Shown here: piece by piece, positions 1-6,117 of the stretch | Layout of the letters: each line of letters begins with the position of its first letter | Position numbering within the stretch: the stretch's first letter is position 1 | Assembly: GCA_017652345.1 (NCBI GenBank) | Contig: JAGCBE010000432.1 | Location: 1-33,992 of the forward strand | Length of the DNA: 33,992 bases | Reading direction: 5' to 3' | DNA from: Methanobrevibacter sp. | GTDB lineage: Archaea > Methanobacteriota > Methanobacteria > Methanobacteriales > Methanobacteriaceae | The notes under the pieces: model-generated | Told to the model about the DNA's origin: nothing | Databases searched by the model: none | The model's input: the letters and a program-made list of their open reading frames with translations, nothing else | Translations under genes and position numbers: made by a program

Positions 1-174
1 GAGAGCAGAGAGCAGAGAATTGTAGCGGCCATAGATTTAAGTGTCAAGAAGCCGTCAATAATTCTGATTGCAAATTGCATAACAGCAAGGGAAAACCGTG
101 GGATCTGCAACATGCAAAGCATGGGAAACGGTGTTGTTATGGAAACTATAAAGGCATCGTCAAAGTTGATGTAG
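1..174 (+). pseudogene. C5-cytosine methyltransferase fragment (segment 1), 5' end outside window
   Basis: Frame 1 is open from the window edge to TAG at 172. It contains IANCITARENRGICNMQS followed by GNGVV, the kind of segment found between motifs VIII and IX (target-recognition region) of phage Dcm-type C5 methyltransferases. No catalytic motif (PCQ, ENV) is visible, so the catalytic half would lie upstream of the window. The next segment continues in another frame, so this is either a broken gene or the end of a separate short ORF. Family resemblance is from memory of the repeated 'G[IV]xPTL' segments. Confidence 0.55.
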
Positions 175-263
175 AAATTGCGATGACGATTATGGCAAGA
201 GATTGTCGTGGAATAAGTGGTGGATATACACCATCTAACTTGGTGATAGAGATTTATGACTGA
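75..263 (+). pseudogene. C5 methyltransferase fragment (segment 2)
   Basis: Only the part from about 147 onward looks conserved: VDVEIAMTIMARD then RGISGGYTPSNLVIE, another target-recognition-type segment. The ATG at 75 would give 62 aa, but its first 25 residues read through the previous segment in a shifted frame and are not family-like. ATG 183 is an alternative start. Inserting one T near 137 would join segment 1 to this one as a continuous protein, so a one-base indel is a simple explanation. Confidence 0.45.
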
Positions 264-420
264 TTATAAAAACATTTTGATTGGAGGTGAACAGGAACAC
301 CAGAGCATTAAAACAGACGGTGTTTGTACTTGTCTTTGCAGCTCTATGGGGTGTGGTGGCGGCTATGTTCCTATGGTTGTGATGACAAATAGGGCAAGAA
401 AGAAAGAAAGAAAACGATAG
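256..420 (+). CDS. C5 methyltransferase-like mini-ORF (segment 3)
   Basis: This 54-aa frame starts at ATG 256, inside the last codons of segment 2 (ATGACTGA overlap), and ends at TAG 418. It reads ILIGGEQEHQSIKTDGVC, then SSMGCGGGYVPMVV, a clear match to the 'GVxPTLTxxMGxGGGxVPM' segment of phage C5 methyltransferases. The overlap would allow translational coupling. No strong Shine-Dalgarno precedes it. It could be an independent small gene or part of a frameshifted larger one. Confidence 0.5.
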   Translation: MTDYKNILIGGEQEHQSIKTDGVCTCLCSSMGCGGGYVPMVVMTNRARKKERKR

Positions 421-475
421 CCAGAAGTTAATAAAACGTCAAGTAGGTATTGATTTATGTTTTATTGAAACAAGA

Positions 476-595
476 TTGGTAGAAATCAGTGCTTGTGTTT
501 GTGTTAGGTACGATGCCGGAATATGTAAACACAAGATGGAACATACGGGGGTTTTAGTTGAATACAAATCCCAAAATATTGGTGGAGAAAGGTAG
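476..595 (+). pseudogene. C5 methyltransferase fragment (segment 4)
   Basis: Frame 2 is open from 386 to TAG 593 with no ATG or GTG; TTG 476 is the only plausible canonical start. It reads VEISACVCVRYDAGICKHK, then TGVLVEYK, which resembles segment 1 and so is a second copy of the same kind of unit. With no good start or ribosome binding site, this part argues for decay rather than a functional mini-gene. Confidence 0.45.
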
Positions 596-988
596 ATGAT
601 AAACAAAGCTAAAGTTATGTATTTTGTGGTTCCACAACCTGTAAAGGTAAGGAAATACAAGGTAGATAAAAACAGCCTTATAGAATGTCTTAAAAGCCAT
701 AAAAGATATTCAAATAAGGAAATAGCTTTGATTATGAACCTTCCTGTTACAAAAGTTGAACATTGGTTCAGGACGGATCAGTTTTGGGCTGTTCCTGATG
801 AAGATAGTTGGTTTGAATTAAAAGCTTTGCTGCAGATAACTACAACAGATTTTGATTCATGTATTACAGAGTTTGAGTACAGAAATGGTGTTTATGATAA
901 ATCAGAAAGAATATATCTGACAGATTTTATAGCTCCATGTCTTACTACGGAAAGTGCAACAGAAAAGTTTCTTGTGAGGAAAGGCTGA
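596..988 (+). CDS. C5 methyltransferase-derived protein with internal HTH-like region (segment 5)
   Basis: This 130-aa ORF starts at the ATG immediately after the TAG of segment 4, behind a good GGAGAAAGG ribosome binding site. Residues 18-85 (VRKYKVDKNSLIECLKSHKR ... WFELKALLQI) form a helical HTH-like block with a VEHWFR core, a block that occurs inside the variable region of some phage C5 methyltransferases. The C-terminal part (NGVYDKSERIYLTDFIAPCL) is a degenerate 'RVYDxxGIxPTL' segment. The good start signal suggests it can be translated on its own. Confidence 0.55.
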   Translation: MINKAKVMYFVVPQPVKVRKYKVDKNSLIECLKSHKRYSNKEIALIMNLPVTKVEHWFRTDQFWAVPDEDSWFELKALLQITTTDFDSCITEFEYRNGVYDKSERIYLTDFIAPCLTTESATEKFLVRKG

Positions 989-1179
989 TGCAGAAGATTG
1001 TAAAGACTAAATTAGCTAAAAAATCACAGAATGTAGAAATTGTTGGATGTATGGATCATACAATAGACCACACTTATGAAAGTGCTAATAGAGTTTATGA
1101 CGTGATGGGGATTTGTCCTACAATTCCATGTTGTCAAGGTGGCAGTATACATCCAAAGATTTTGGTGGTTGCCAGATGA
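988..1179 (+). CDS. C5 methyltransferase-like mini-ORF (segment 6)
   Basis: This 63-aa ORF starts at ATG 988, sharing its A with the TGA of segment 5 (TGATG), and AGGAAAGG lies 4-5 bases upstream. It reads ANRVYDVMGICPTIPCCQGG, then IHPKILVVAR, the most canonical example here of the 'RVYDxxGIxPTIxxCxGGxxxPKI' segment. An in-frame ATG at 937 is possible, but the overlapping start has the better signal. Confidence 0.55.
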   Translation: MQKIVKTKLAKKSQNVEIVGCMDHTIDHTYESANRVYDVMGICPTIPCCQGGSIHPKILVVAR

Positions 1180-1334
1180 ATGATGAAATAATACCGGTTT
1201 TGGTAGGTGGGCTAAGTGATAAGCTTTGTAATAAAGGAACACAGTTTCATTTTCAGGATAGAGTTTACAGTTCTGAATCTGTTTCTGTTTCAGTAACAAC
1301 AGCTTTTCATCCTTGGTACTTGGTAAAAAAATGA
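1176..1334 (+). CDS. C5 methyltransferase-like mini-ORF (segment 7)
   Basis: This 52-aa ORF starts at ATG 1176, overlapping the previous TGA by the ATGA arrangement. It reads VLVGGLSDKLCNKGTQFHF, then QDRVYSSESVSVSVTTAFHP, matching the 'VGGxGxKxSNxGTQxxxQDRVYDS' segment of phage C5 methyltransferases. GGTGG lies at a workable distance upstream. The frame changes again at its end, once more through a start/stop overlap. Confidence 0.55.
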   Translation: MNDEIIPVLVGGLSDKLCNKGTQFHFQDRVYSSESVSVSVTTAFHPWYLVKK

Positions 1335-1522
1335 AAAGATTTGCAGCCATATTAAAGACAGAAAGAAATGAATATGCAAAGCAAATTAGAAAGGACTATG
1401 AAAGTCATAAGGTAAGTGCCAGACGTTGTGAAATGAAACAGATAGCCATTAGAACTGATGGATTGTCAAACACTATCACAACAATAAATAAAGATAATTT
1501 GGTGATACAAAGTGTTGATTGA
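1331..1522 (+). CDS. C5 methyltransferase-like mini-ORF (segment 8)
   Basis: This 63-aa ORF starts at ATG 1331, overlapping the previous stop (ATGA). It reads MKRFAAILKTERNEYAKQIR, then IAIRTDGLSNTITTINKDNL, matching the 'RTDGLxNTLTTVQKDNLV' unit. The lysine-rich N-terminal half also resembles a conserved methyltransferase stretch. It carries no catalytic residues. If made, it would be a free fragment of a target-recognition region. Confidence 0.55.
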   Translation: MKRFAAILKTERNEYAKQIRKDYESHKVSARRCEMKQIAIRTDGLSNTITTINKDNLVIQSVD

Positions 1523-1685
1523 AATAAAAGAAGTGTTTTGTGTTGCTGTTCGTGGACGGCCTAAAACACCAAAAAAAACAGAACAACAGGTAGAACTTGG
1601 TTCTAAGGAGTATGTAAATTGTCTAACAACGGTTCAGAAAGATTCAATGCTGCTTTTGAAACTGAAACAAAAAGAAAATATTTGA
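1512..1685 (+). CDS. C5 methyltransferase-like mini-ORF (segment 9)
   Basis: This frame has no ATG near its beginning. GTG 1512 (or TTG 1515) overlaps the end of segment 8, with GGTG seven bases upstream. It reads VAVRGRPKTPKKTEQQVELG, then VNCLTTVQKDSMLLL, the 'VAVRGRNPxxP...NCLTTVQKDNLL' unit of phage C5 methyltransferases. About 57 aa; stop TGA 1683. The match is strong enough that this frame is genuine coding ancestry rather than a shadow. Confidence 0.5.
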   Translation: MLIEIKEVFCVAVRGRPKTPKKTEQQVELGSKEYVNCLTTVQKDSMLLLKLKQKENI

Positions 1686-1849
1686 ACTTGATTTTAGATG
1701 ACTTTTACATCTGCAAGGAACGGCTAAAGGTTTATAAAAATATTTGTCCTACGATTCTTTCAGAACGTTATGGACTGAAAATTATAAAGGTGATGAATGA
1801 AAAAGGTTTATGCATTAAATCCGGTGAATTTCAATCACAAAAAAGGTGA
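1619..1849 (+). CDS. C5 methyltransferase-like mini-ORF (segment 10)
   Basis: The family-like part begins near 1682: LILDDFYICKERLKVYKNIC, then PTILSERYGLKIIKV, matching 'DDxYxxREVRxYxxxxPTLRSERxGLKV'. Two starts are possible. TTG 1619 has AAGGAG 8 bases upstream but adds a non-conserved N-terminus. TTG 1682 overlaps the TGA of segment 9 in a TTGA arrangement but has a weak ribosome binding site. The frame ends at TGA 1847. Confidence 0.5.
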   Translation: MSNNGSERFNAAFETETKRKYLNLILDDFYICKERLKVYKNICPTILSERYGLKIIKVMNEKGLCIKSGEFQSQKR

Positions 1850-1988
1850 GGGTATGAAAGGCAGAAGAAGAACATTGAGCAACATTGTAACTTCGATTGC
1901 AGCTCAGGAAGGTGGAATAACTGCTTGTCATCTGGTGTTGATTATAGAAAATGGGAGGTTTTCTAAAGATGGGAATGGAAAAGTTTAA
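1797..1988 (+). CDS. C5 methyltransferase-like mini-ORF (segment 11)
   Basis: This 63-aa ORF starts at ATG 1797 inside segment 10, with AAGGTG upstream. It reads [20 protein letters not shown], then [20 protein letters not shown], another unit of the 'TLSNxxTSIAxQEGG' kind. Its last 20 bases overlap the HNH gene that follows, so the coding order was probably segment 11 directly joined to segment 12 before the nuclease gene was inserted. Confidence 0.45.
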   Translation: MKKVYALNPVNFNHKKGEGMKGRRRTLSNIVTSIAAQEGGITACHLVLIIENGRFSKDGNGKV

Positions 1989-2298
1989 GGATATAAAAGG
2001 TTATGAAGGGCTTTATCAGATTACTTCATGGGGAAGAATATTCAGTATTAAAAAAAATAAGTTCTTATCTCCAGAAGTTACCAATAAAGGATATTTAAGA
2101 GTAGATCTTTTTAATGGAAAAGGTGAAAAGAAACATTGTAAAGTCCACAGGCTTGTTGCAGAAGCTTTTATTTCTAATCCTGAAAACAAACCTCAGATTA
2201 ATCATAAGGATGGTAATAAACAAAATAATTCTATTACTAACCTAGAGTGGTGTACTAATGCTGAGAATTATGAACATGCAAAACTGAATAGAGTGTAA
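1969..2298 (+). CDS. HNH homing endonuclease (NUMOD4 + HNH)
   Basis: The N-terminus [20 protein letters not shown] is a NUMOD4 DNA-binding motif. The C-terminal half (HRLVAEAFI, then [18 protein letters not shown]) is the HNH_3 nuclease core with paired histidines and asparagines. ATG 1969 is chosen because GGGAGG sits 9 bases before it; ATG 1951 and ATG 1975 are in frame too. Length 109 aa, normal for this family. It sits between segments 11 and 12 of the methyltransferase, as expected of a mobile free-standing homing nuclease, which cuts alleles lacking it and is copied in by repair. Confidence 0.85.
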   Translation: MGMEKFKDIKGYEGLYQITSWGRIFSIKKNKFLSPEVTNKGYLRVDLFNGKGEKKHCKVHRLVAEAFISNPENKPQINHKDGNKQNNSITNLEWCTNAENYEHAKLNRV

Positions 2299-2300
2299 AC

Positions 2301-2954
2301 ATGGAAAAAGTTATTTATATAAAACAAGCAACAAAAAAAGGATATATCGCTTGTAAAAATGGTGGAGTTTTTGATTGTTCTTATCCAACGAGTAAATTAA
2401 GACGAGGACGTGTACAAGGTGGGGGGGAAATTTCACCAACAATAACTTGTGAAAGCGGTGCAATAGTTAGGATTGAAATTATGAATGAACGATTTAAGCC
2501 AAAAGTCTTGGCTCACATGCCAGGAAGAAACATGTGTTCAGCCAATGTATATGACAAAAATAATATCTGTCAGTCATTAATGGCTTGTATGGGAACCGGT
2601 GGTAATAACCAGCCTTTTATTAAGGTTGATAAATATAGGGAGGAACAAAATATGGAAGATGTAAAAACAGAAAATCAAGAAACAAAGGAAAAGTATGCAA
2701 TTAGGAAACTTACACCAAAAGAATGTTTCCGATTGATGAACTTTTCTGATGAAGATTTTGAAAAGGCAAAGGCTGTAAACAGCAATTCTCAGCTCTATAA
2801 ACAAGCCGGAAACTCAATTGTTGTAGCTTGTTTGATTGCTATTTTTTCTCAATTGGGTATTCAGGGAAAGAAAAGATGGAATGAAATGAACCTGGAAGAA
2901 CGTAGAGCTTTGGTTTATAAGGGAACCATTTTGGAGGGAAAAAATGGGAATTAA
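2301..2954 (+). CDS. C5-cytosine methyltransferase C-terminal part (motifs IX and X)
   Basis: 217 aa. Residues 5-60 (IYIKQATKKGYIACKNGGV ... GEISPTITCESG) and 67-110 (MPGRNMCSANVYDKNNICQ ... CMGTGGNNQPF) are target-recognition-type units. RKLTPKECFRLMNFSDEDF (135-153) is motif IX and YKQAGNSIVV (166-175) is motif X, which completes the SAM-binding fold in C5 methyltransferases. Motifs I-VIII, including the catalytic Cys, are absent, so the protein is inactive alone unless it pairs with an N-terminal half encoded upstream. Split C5 methyltransferases that reassemble are known as a class, but that is only inference here. Confidence 0.75.
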   Translation: MEKVIYIKQATKKGYIACKNGGVFDCSYPTSKLRRGRVQGGGEISPTITCESGAIVRIEIMNERFKPKVLAHMPGRNMCSANVYDKNNICQSLMACMGTGGNNQPFIKVDKYREEQNMEDVKTENQETKEKYAIRKLTPKECFRLMNFSDEDFEKAKAVNSNSQLYKQAGNSIVVACLIAIFSQLGIQGKKRWNEMNLEERRALVYKGTILEGKNGN

Positions 2955-3117
2955 AGTCAGAATTAAGGAAACACTTGAAAAGGTTGTTGAAATTGAAGCT
3001 CGAAACAGAAAAGAAGCTTTAGAAATTGCTCAAATAAATTATTTAGATGCAGAAAGTGATTATGTTCTTACAGCAGATGATTATTCTGATGTTAATTTTC
3101 AGGTGGTGGAAGAATGA
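2944..3117 (+). CDS. DpnD/PcfM-like small protein
   Basis: 57 aa, starting inside the end of the preceding gene and ending in an ATGA overlap with the next methyltransferase gene. The pattern KVRIKETLEKVVEIEA, then a helix with EALEIAQ and a final ADDYSDVNFQVVEE, matches the DpnD/PcfM-like family of small acidic proteins. These are often found beside phage and plasmid methyltransferases and have no established biochemical role. Tight overlap on both sides suggests co-translation with the methyltransferases. Confidence 0.65.
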   Translation: MGIKVRIKETLEKVVEIEARNRKEALEIAQINYLDAESDYVLTADDYSDVNFQVVEE

Positions 3118-3836
3118 TTCAGTTATATCACGGTGATTGTACTAATTTAATAAAATCTCTACCTGATAAATCTGTTGATTTGGTTGTAACAGATCCTCCA
3201 TATAATTTTGGAGCCAAAGGTGGTGGAATAGTAAATAAAAGAAATTATGTAAAAGAATTAGATTTACTTAATTGCTGTGATTTTAAACCAATTCCATTTC
3301 TTAATCTGATAAAACCAAAGATGAAGCATATATATATATATATATTCTGCAACAAAACTTTGGTGGCTGATTATATTACATGGGCTAAAGAAAATAAGTG
3401 TAGTTTTGATATTTTGGTTATGTGTAAGTCAAATCCTATACCGGCTTTTAATAACCATTACATGAGTGATTTGGAATACATAATTGTTATCCGTGAACCT
3501 GGAACATATTTCAGTAAGGAAAAGAATATTGAGCTATATAGAAAATGGTTTATGACTAACTGTAAAAAGGGGTTGCATCCTGCTGAAAAACCTTTAGAAC
3601 TGATAAAAAAGTTTATAACTGTTGGAAGTAATAAAGGTGATTTAATTTTCGATCCTTTTTTGGGAAGTGGTACAACTGGAGTTGCTGCTAAAGAATTGGA
3701 AAGAAATTTTATAGGGTGCGAAATTTCAGATGATTATTTTAATTTATGCAAAGAAAGAATTAGAGAATCTGAAATTATTAAAATTGATGATATTAAGTTT
3801 GAAAAAAAAGAATTTCTACAGGGGGAATTATTTTAA
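3114..3836 (+). CDS. DNA methyltransferase, beta-class N4/N6 amino-methyltransferase
   Basis: 240 aa. Motif IV TDPPYNF lies at residues 26-32 and the SAM-binding motif FDPFLGSGTTG at 179-189, an order (IV before I) that defines the beta class. HPAEKPLELIKKFI at 155-168 is the usual motif X region. It would transfer a methyl group from SAM to the exocyclic amine of adenine or cytosine in phage DNA, probably to evade restriction, since no cognate restriction enzyme is seen. An (AT)9 run lies in codons 72-78. ATGA overlap with the upstream gene. Confidence 0.85.
   Translation: MIQLYHGDCTNLIKSLPDKSVDLVVTDPPYNFGAKGGGIVNKRNYVKELDLLNCCDFKPIPFLNLIKPKMKHIYIYIFCNKTLVADYITWAKENKCSFDILVMCKSNPIPAFNNHYMSDLEYIIVIREPGTYFSKEKNIELYRKWFMTNCKKGLHPAEKPLELIKKFITVGSNKGDLIFDPFLGSGTTGVAAKELERNFIGCEISDDYFNLCKERIRESEIIKIDDIKFEKKEFLQGELF
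3328..3345 (+). repeat. (AT)9 dinucleotide run inside a methyltransferase gene
   Basis: Nine AT units occur in frame and encode alternating Ile/Tyr. Gain or loss of one unit would shift the frame and truncate the methyltransferase at about residue 75. Confidence 0.9.
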
Positions 3837-3910
3837 TGGCAGAAATAAAATTTGAATACCAAAGTGTAAAAGACTTTTTACCAGCAAATGACGGCAAGTT
3901 TTCGATGTAA
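3836..3910 (+). pseudogene. DUF551-like protein, N-terminal fragment
   Basis: A 24-aa frame starting in a TAATG overlap with the methyltransferase gene. FEYQSVKDFLPANDGKF matches the 'WISVKDRLPxxDGxY' opening of DUF551-like phage proteins. The frame stops at TAA 3908, and the rest of the domain continues in the next frame at 3910. One extra A in the 'gcaagtt' stretch near 3896 would join the two into one protein. Confidence 0.5.
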
Positions 3911-4125
3911 TGGTTATTCTTTATGGAACAAGCATAGAAGGTGGATATAACTATTACAGGGGAACATATCAAAATGATTTTTTCTTTGTTGATGGTGGTA
4001 TGTATGAGAAGAAAAATGATTTTATTTGTTCTTGGAAACAAAAAAAGGTTATTGCATGGAAACCTTTAGAAATTGTTTCAAAAGAGCAATTTGAAGAATT
4101 CTGCATGAAAGCCGGAGTAAAATAA
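3910..4125 (+). CDS. DUF551-like protein, C-terminal part
   Basis: 71 aa starting at ATG 3910, overlapping the TAA of the short fragment before it (TAATG). The sequence runs from VILYGTSIEGGYNYYRGTY to VIAWKPLE, where the last block corresponds to the 'VTHWMPLP' end of DUF551-like domains. It can be read either as the second half of a frameshifted gene or as a translationally coupled second ORF. Function unknown; such proteins are common among small accessory phage genes. It ends in a TAATG overlap with the next gene. Confidence 0.55.
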   Translation: MVILYGTSIEGGYNYYRGTYQNDFFFVDGGMYEKKNDFICSWKQKKVIAWKPLEIVSKEQFEEFCMKAGVK

Positions 4126-4688
4126 TGGGTAAGAGAAGTTTTAAGAAAGCATTTAGAGCTCAGGACGAGTATTTTACACCTTCAATTTTAGTAAATATGC
4201 TTGTTCCATATCTCAAAAAATGGGAAATAGATTTTGTAAATGAAAACGGATATAGGCCGCTTATCTGGTTGCCATTCGATACAGAAGAAAGCAAATACTA
4301 CACAATTCTTAAAGAAGAAGGTTTTCAAGTTGTCAGAAGCCATCTAAATGGTGACAAAGATTTTTTTCATTATCAGCCGGCTCAGTTTGATATTATCGTT
4401 TCAAATCCACCATTCAGTCAAAAACTTGAAATTATGGAACGTATTATTTTTGACTTGAAAAGGCCTTTTGTATTGCTGATGAATATGATGGCTATAAACT
4501 ATCAGGAAATTGGAAATCTATTTCAATTCGTAAATCCAAAGATTCAATTTATTATTCCAGATAAAAAAGTGTCATTTACTGGTAATACATCAAGCTTCTG
4601 TAGCGGCTATGTCTGTTATGACTTTATTGATCATACAATTTTTACTCACCTCCCTCACAATAACGTGGGTAATAATTTTTCGAGGTAA
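4125..4688 (+). CDS. phage adenine-methyltransferase-like protein (NPPF motif)
   Basis: 187 aa. The N-terminus (FRAQDEYFTPSILVNMLVPY) is followed by IWLPFDTEESKYY, GFQVVRSHL and DIIVSNPPFSQKLEIMERI. The (D/N)PP(F/Y) motif is typical of amino-methyltransferases, with FDTEES probably taking the place of motif I. Many phages carry this family, often annotated as adenine-specific methyltransferase or methyltransferase-fold protein; its substrate is not established. TAATG overlap with the gene before and an HNH gene right after its stop. Confidence 0.6.
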   Translation: MGKRSFKKAFRAQDEYFTPSILVNMLVPYLKKWEIDFVNENGYRPLIWLPFDTEESKYYTILKEEGFQVVRSHLNGDKDFFHYQPAQFDIIVSNPPFSQKLEIMERIIFDLKRPFVLLMNMMAINYQEIGNLFQFVNPKIQFIIPDKKVSFTGNTSSFCSGYVCYDFIDHTIFTHLPHNNVGNNFSR

Positions 4689-4693
4689 TCATT

Positions 4694-5362
4694 ATGGGAA
4701 AAACGAGATTAACTGAAATACAGCAAAAAGAAATAATTGAATTATATAAAACCGGAAATTATACATATAAGGCATTAGGGAGACTTTATAAAATATCTCC
4801 GGTAAGCATTATCAAAGTAGTTGATCCAAAACGAAAAGAAGAAATACTTGCATATCATAGAAATTATGAAGCAACAAGAAAACATAATTGTAATTGTGTT
4901 ATATGTGGTAAAGCTATGTATATAAAAACCTGTAGATTAAATAACAAATTCGGTCATTGCTGCTCTAAAGAATGTCGTTCAGTTATGTTTTCAAAATATC
5001 GTAGAGGTATTGATAGTCCTTCTTATGGATTAAGAAAAGAACAAACAGCTAATTATAAAGGTGGAAAGTATATAAACAAAAAGGGATATTATTTAATACT
5101 TTCTAATGAACATCCTTTTAGAGATAAGAATAATTACGTTTATGAACATAGACTTATCGTAGAACAAAATTATCAATTATTTGATGAAAAGTTTTTTGTT
5201 GTTATTGATGGTAAACACTATTTGAAAAAAGAGAGTTTAGTTCACCATAAAAATGAAAATAAAAGCGATAACAGAATTGAAAACCTTGCTGTTATGACAA
5301 AATCAGAACATCAGAAATTACATGCAAAGAAACAAATAAGACTTAAAAATAATAAAGGATAA
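4694..5362 (+). CDS. HNH homing endonuclease with N-terminal HTH and zinc-binding cysteines
   Basis: 222 aa. Residues 1-45 form an HTH with the pattern LTEIQQKEIIELYKTGNY, then YKALGRLYKISPVSI. A four-cysteine segment follows (CVICGKAM, then CCSKEC, about residues 70-98). The HNH core (YEHRLIVEQ, then LVHHKNENKSDNRIENLAVM) is at about 155-205. This is a typical free-standing phage homing nuclease. It separates the methyltransferase-like gene from dUTPase. Confidence 0.85.
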   Translation: MGKTRLTEIQQKEIIELYKTGNYTYKALGRLYKISPVSIIKVVDPKRKEEILAYHRNYEATRKHNCNCVICGKAMYIKTCRLNNKFGHCCSKECRSVMFSKYRRGIDSPSYGLRKEQTANYKGGKYINKKGYYLILSNEHPFRDKNNYVYEHRLIVEQNYQLFDEKFFVVIDGKHYLKKESLVHHKNENKSDNRIENLAVMTKSEHQKLHAKKQIRLKNNKG

Positions 5363-5380
5363 TATATTAAGGGAGGATAT

Positions 5381-5809
5381 ATGAATATTAAAATTAAAGA
5401 ATTAAGAGAAGGTTATACACCTATTTATAAACATCCAATAGATGCCTGTTGTGATTGTTTTGCAAATCTTAAAGAGCCTTTGTGCATTAAAACCGGTGAG
5501 ACAGTAAAGATTCCACTTGGTTTTGCTGTTGAAATTCCTATTGGTTATGAAGGAATAACAAAAGGCCGTAGTGGATTAAATTCTAAAGGTTTGATTCTGC
5601 AAATAGGATGCATTGATCCTGGGTATACAGGGGAAGTATGTGCAATAGTAACTAATTTAACAGGTCAAAAATGCATTATAGAAGATGGCGATAGAATTTG
5701 TCAGTTTAAGATACAGGAATCTAAAAAAATCCAATTTGAAAAGGTTGATAAATTGGCAGATTCGGAACGTTCAGATAAAGGCTTTGGCAGTACAGGAGTT
5801 AAATCATGA
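5381..5809 (+). CDS. dut: dUTP diphosphatase (trimeric type)
   Basis: 142 aa, behind a GGAGGATAT ribosome binding site. The five family motifs are present in order: DACCDC (usual DAGxDL) near 21, GRSGL near 82, GCIDPGYTGEV near 94, RICQF near 111 and RSDKGFGSTG near 130. It hydrolyses dUTP to dUMP and pyrophosphate, keeping uracil out of DNA and feeding dTMP synthesis. Cys replaces Gly and Leu in motif 1, a mild deviation. ATGA overlap with the next gene. Confidence 0.93.
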   Translation: MNIKIKELREGYTPIYKHPIDACCDCFANLKEPLCIKTGETVKIPLGFAVEIPIGYEGITKGRSGLNSKGLILQIGCIDPGYTGEVCAIVTNLTGQKCIIEDGDRICQFKIQESKKIQFEKVDKLADSERSDKGFGSTGVKS

Positions 5810-6114
5810 TTGAATTCAACAGTAAAAAATATTATCAGCCTATAGAACTGATTGATTTTATCAATGACAGTTCATCAAAACTAGGCAGGTTGTGGAAAGA
5901 GCATTTTCCTAAATATCAACAAGTTGTTTTACTTGATCAGATAAACAGAGTTTTGAAAACAGCAAGAGCAGAATCGAAAATTAATTTTATTAAGTTCAAG
6001 AAATATAAAAACTCAGAAAAAATGTTTTACGGCTATTCCGTAGAAGATGTAATTGAATACCTTGAAAACAATAAACAGGTATTTGACATAGAATTAAATA
6101 AAAAGGAGAAATAA
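5806..6114 (+). CDS. hypothetical protein, 102 aa
   Basis: Overlaps the dUTPase stop by ATGA and ends three bases before the clamp gene, so it is probably co-translated with both. The protein is charged and mostly helical, with no recognizable motif. It could be a small replication accessory factor given its position between dUTPase and sliding clamp, but nothing in the sequence shows this. Confidence 0.7.
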   Translation: MIEFNSKKYYQPIELIDFINDSSSKLGRLWKEHFPKYQQVVLLDQINRVLKTARAESKINFIKFKKYKNSEKMFYGYSVEDVIEYLENNKQVFDIELNKKEK

Positions 6115-6117
6115 ACT

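Noticed and set aside
439..1350. Leftward ORFs at 439-660 and 1024-1350
   Set aside because: They lie opposite methyltransferase-like segments, have no ribosome binding site or recognizable motif, and look like shadows.
1..2954. Diversity-generating retroelement as the source of the methyltransferase segment array
   Set aside because: No reverse transcriptase, template repeat or adenine-biased variable repeat is visible in the window.
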